From the NCBI RefSeq assembly GCF_004798965.1, contig NZ_SDSD01000002.1, positions 1 through 64,000 on the forward strand: DNA of 64,000 bases, written 5' to 3'. The notes under the pieces were generated by a model that was not told where the DNA came from, searched no databases, and saw nothing but the letters and a program-made list of their open reading frames with translations. The first letter of the stretch is position 1. Each line of letters starts with the position of its first letter. The translations under genes were made by a program, and so were the position numbers. Shown here one piece after another: positions 62,706 through 64,000 of this stretch. The stretch is from Onishia niordana. GTDB taxonomy: Bacteria > Pseudomonadota > Gammaproteobacteria > Pseudomonadales > Halomonadaceae.

Positions 62706-63980
62706 ATGAAAAGAGAAACGCTCGCTCTTCACCACGGTTACTCCCCGGATAATCAGAATGCCGTGGCCGTGCCGATCCATCAGACGACCTCATTTGCCTT
62801 CGACAACGCCCAGCATGCCGCCGACCTGTTCGACCTGAAGGTCGAGGGCAACATCTATTCACGAATCATGAACCCGACCTGTGCCGTGCTCGAAGAGCGC
62901 GTCGCGGCCCTTGAGGGCGGTATCGCAGGATTGGCAGTGGCCTCGGGCATGGCGGCGATCACCTACGCGATCCAGACCATCGCCGAAGCAGGCGACAACA
63001 TCGTGTCGATCAGCGAGCTCTACGGCGGCACCTATAATCTGTTCGCTCATACCCTGCCCCGCCAGGGTATCTCCGTGCGCTTTGCCGACAAGGATGATCT
63101 GGACGGTATCGACGCCCTGATCGATGATCACACCAAGGCGGTGTTCTGCGAGAGCGTCGGTAACCCCTCAGGCGGCGTTGTCGACCTTAGGGCACTGGCC
63201 GATATCGCCCATCGACACGGCGTGCCGTTGATCGTCGATAACACCGTGCCCACGCCCTTCCTGTGGCGCCCTATCGAACATGGTGCGGATATCGTCATCC
63301 ACTCGGCTACCAAGTACATCGGCGGCCATGGCACCACGGTGGGCGGCGTGATCGTGGACTCCGGCAAGTTCCCCTGGGCCGATCACCCCAAGCGTTTCTC
63401 GCTCTTGACCGAACCGGACGTGTCCTATCATGGCGTCAGCTATACGCGCGACGTCGGCGATGCGGCCTTCATCGCCCGTGCCCGAGTGGTGCCACTGCGC
63501 AACATGGGCGCGGCCCTGTCGGCTCAGGCTGCCTGGAACCTGCTGCAGGGGCTCGAGTCGTTATCCCTGCGCATCGAGCGTATCTGCGACAACGCCCTCA
63601 AGGTGGCCACCTATCTGGAACAGCACCCCCATGTCACCTGGGTACAGTACGCTGGCCTTGAGAGTCACAAGGATCACGGCCTCGCCAAACGCTACATGGA
63701 TGGCCGCGCATCCGGCATCCTGAGTTTCGGCATCGAGGGCGGGCGCGAGGCCGGTGCTCGCTTCTACGATGCCCTGCAACTGATCCTGCGCCTGGTCAAT
63801 ATCGGCGATGCCAAGACCTGCTCGTCCATCCCCGCCTCGACGACGCACCGCCAACTCAACGACGAAGAGCTCAAGGCCGCCGGCGTGCGTCCCGACATGG
63901 TGCGCCTGTCGATTGGCATCGAACACGTCGACGACATCATCGCCGATCTTGATCAGGCACTGGCGGCCTCACAGGCCTAG
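62706..63980 (+). CDS. metY: O-acetylhomoserine sulfhydrylase (MetY)
   Basis: The 424-residue pyridoxal-phosphate enzyme converts O-acetylhomoserine and sulfide to homocysteine. The lysine in HSATKYIGGHGTTVGG binds the cofactor. Other marks are the N-terminal NAVAVPIHQTTSFAFDNAQHAADLF, YSRIMNPT and the C-terminal SIPASTTHRQLNDEE. The start at 62706 matches the family N-terminus (KRETLALHHGY); AGGATGCG lies just before it. The upstream 265 bp shows no SAM riboswitch that I can recognise. The gene is complete in the window, ending 20 bp before its edge. Confidence 0.95.
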   Translation: MKRETLALHHGYSPDNQNAVAVPIHQTTSFAFDNAQHAADLFDLKVEGNIYSRIMNPTCAVLEERVAALEGGIAGLAVASGMAAITYAIQTIAEAGDNIVSISELYGGTYNLFAHTLPRQGISVRFADKDDLDGIDALIDDHTKAVFCESVGNPSGGVVDLRALADIAHRHGVPLIVDNTVPTPFLWRPIEHGADIVIHSATKYIGGHGTTVGGVIVDSGKFPWADHPKRFSLLTEPDVSYHGVSYTRDVGDAAFIARARVVPLRNMGAALSAQAAWNLLQGLESLSLRIERICDNALKVATYLEQHPHVTWVQYAGLESHKDHGLAKRYMDGRASGILSFGIEGGREAGARFYDALQLILRLVNIGDAKTCSSIPASTTHRQLNDEELKAAGVRPDMVRLSIGIEHVDDIIADLDQALAASQA

Positions 63981-64000
63981 CGACTTCGGCTTTATTGGCC

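Overview
The window looks like chromosomal DNA of a moderately halophilic gammaproteobacterium, most likely a member of the Halomonadaceae (Halomonas or a close relative). The reasons are the high GC content, the gammaproteobacterial gene blocks (dnaX-ebfC-recR beside the 4.5S RNA gene, rnd-ycgL-ycgN, tal next to a STAS/PP2C pair and mlaA) and acidic tails on exported proteins. This assignment rests on gene content and family knowledge; no search was run. Long open frames antisense to real genes are common here because of the GC content and were discarded.

Layout. 0.3-3 kb: a DUF523 protein, an unusual helix-turn-helix/glutathione S-transferase fusion and a SleB-type cell wall hydrolase. 3-8 kb: fatty-acid and branched-chain acyl-CoA breakdown (acyl-CoA dehydrogenase behind two PsrA-like boxes, SDR dehydrogenase behind a LiuR-like palindrome, TetR regulator, thiolase). 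8-11.6 kb: a large AsmA/YdbH-like envelope gene split by a one-base frameshift. 11.8-16.3 kb: the high-affinity phosphate transporter pstSCAB with a Pho box. 16.4-20.6 kb: a Bcr/CflA exporter, a chemoreceptor and transaldolase. 20.7-30.4 kb, all on the minus strand: fadD, hrpA, a FabH-like synthase, mlaA, a PP2C phosphatase with a degenerate receiver, and its STAS partner. 30.7-36 kb: a class II amidotransferase, a VWA protein and a small membrane protein, opposite protease II. 36-42.4 kb: a glycine-rich exported protein, ycgN, ycgL, rnd, recR, ebfC, dnaX and ffs. 42.6-46.8 kb: an ATP-grasp ligase paired with a large protein that may carry a papain-like Cys/His/Asn centre, then tlyA. 46.8-53.7 kb: a large MscS-type channel, phospholipase A, a DUF883-yqjE-yqjK operon and a CHAD protein. 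53.7-55.6 kb: a decayed IS3-type transposase and a second copy of the ATP-grasp gene. 55.7-64 kb: a flavoprotein, an RND efflux pair, a SpoIIAA-like protein, a DUF3617 protein and metY.

The two most interesting signals are the following. (1) In dnaX, a C7G7 run contains a -1 slippery heptamer (G GGG GGT) whose -1 frame stops at once (TGA), with an RNA stem-loop 8 nt downstream. This would give a 460-residue gamma subunit from the 726-residue tau gene. (2) The ATP-grasp/papain-like gene pair, with a diverged second ATP-grasp copy 12 kb away beside a transposase remnant, looks like an uncharacterised peptide or amide ligase system.

At a larger scale, at least eight intergenic spacers carry different short perfect or near-perfect tandem repeats (11-26 bp units). 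The clearest is a seven-unit 13-bp array upstream of fadD.
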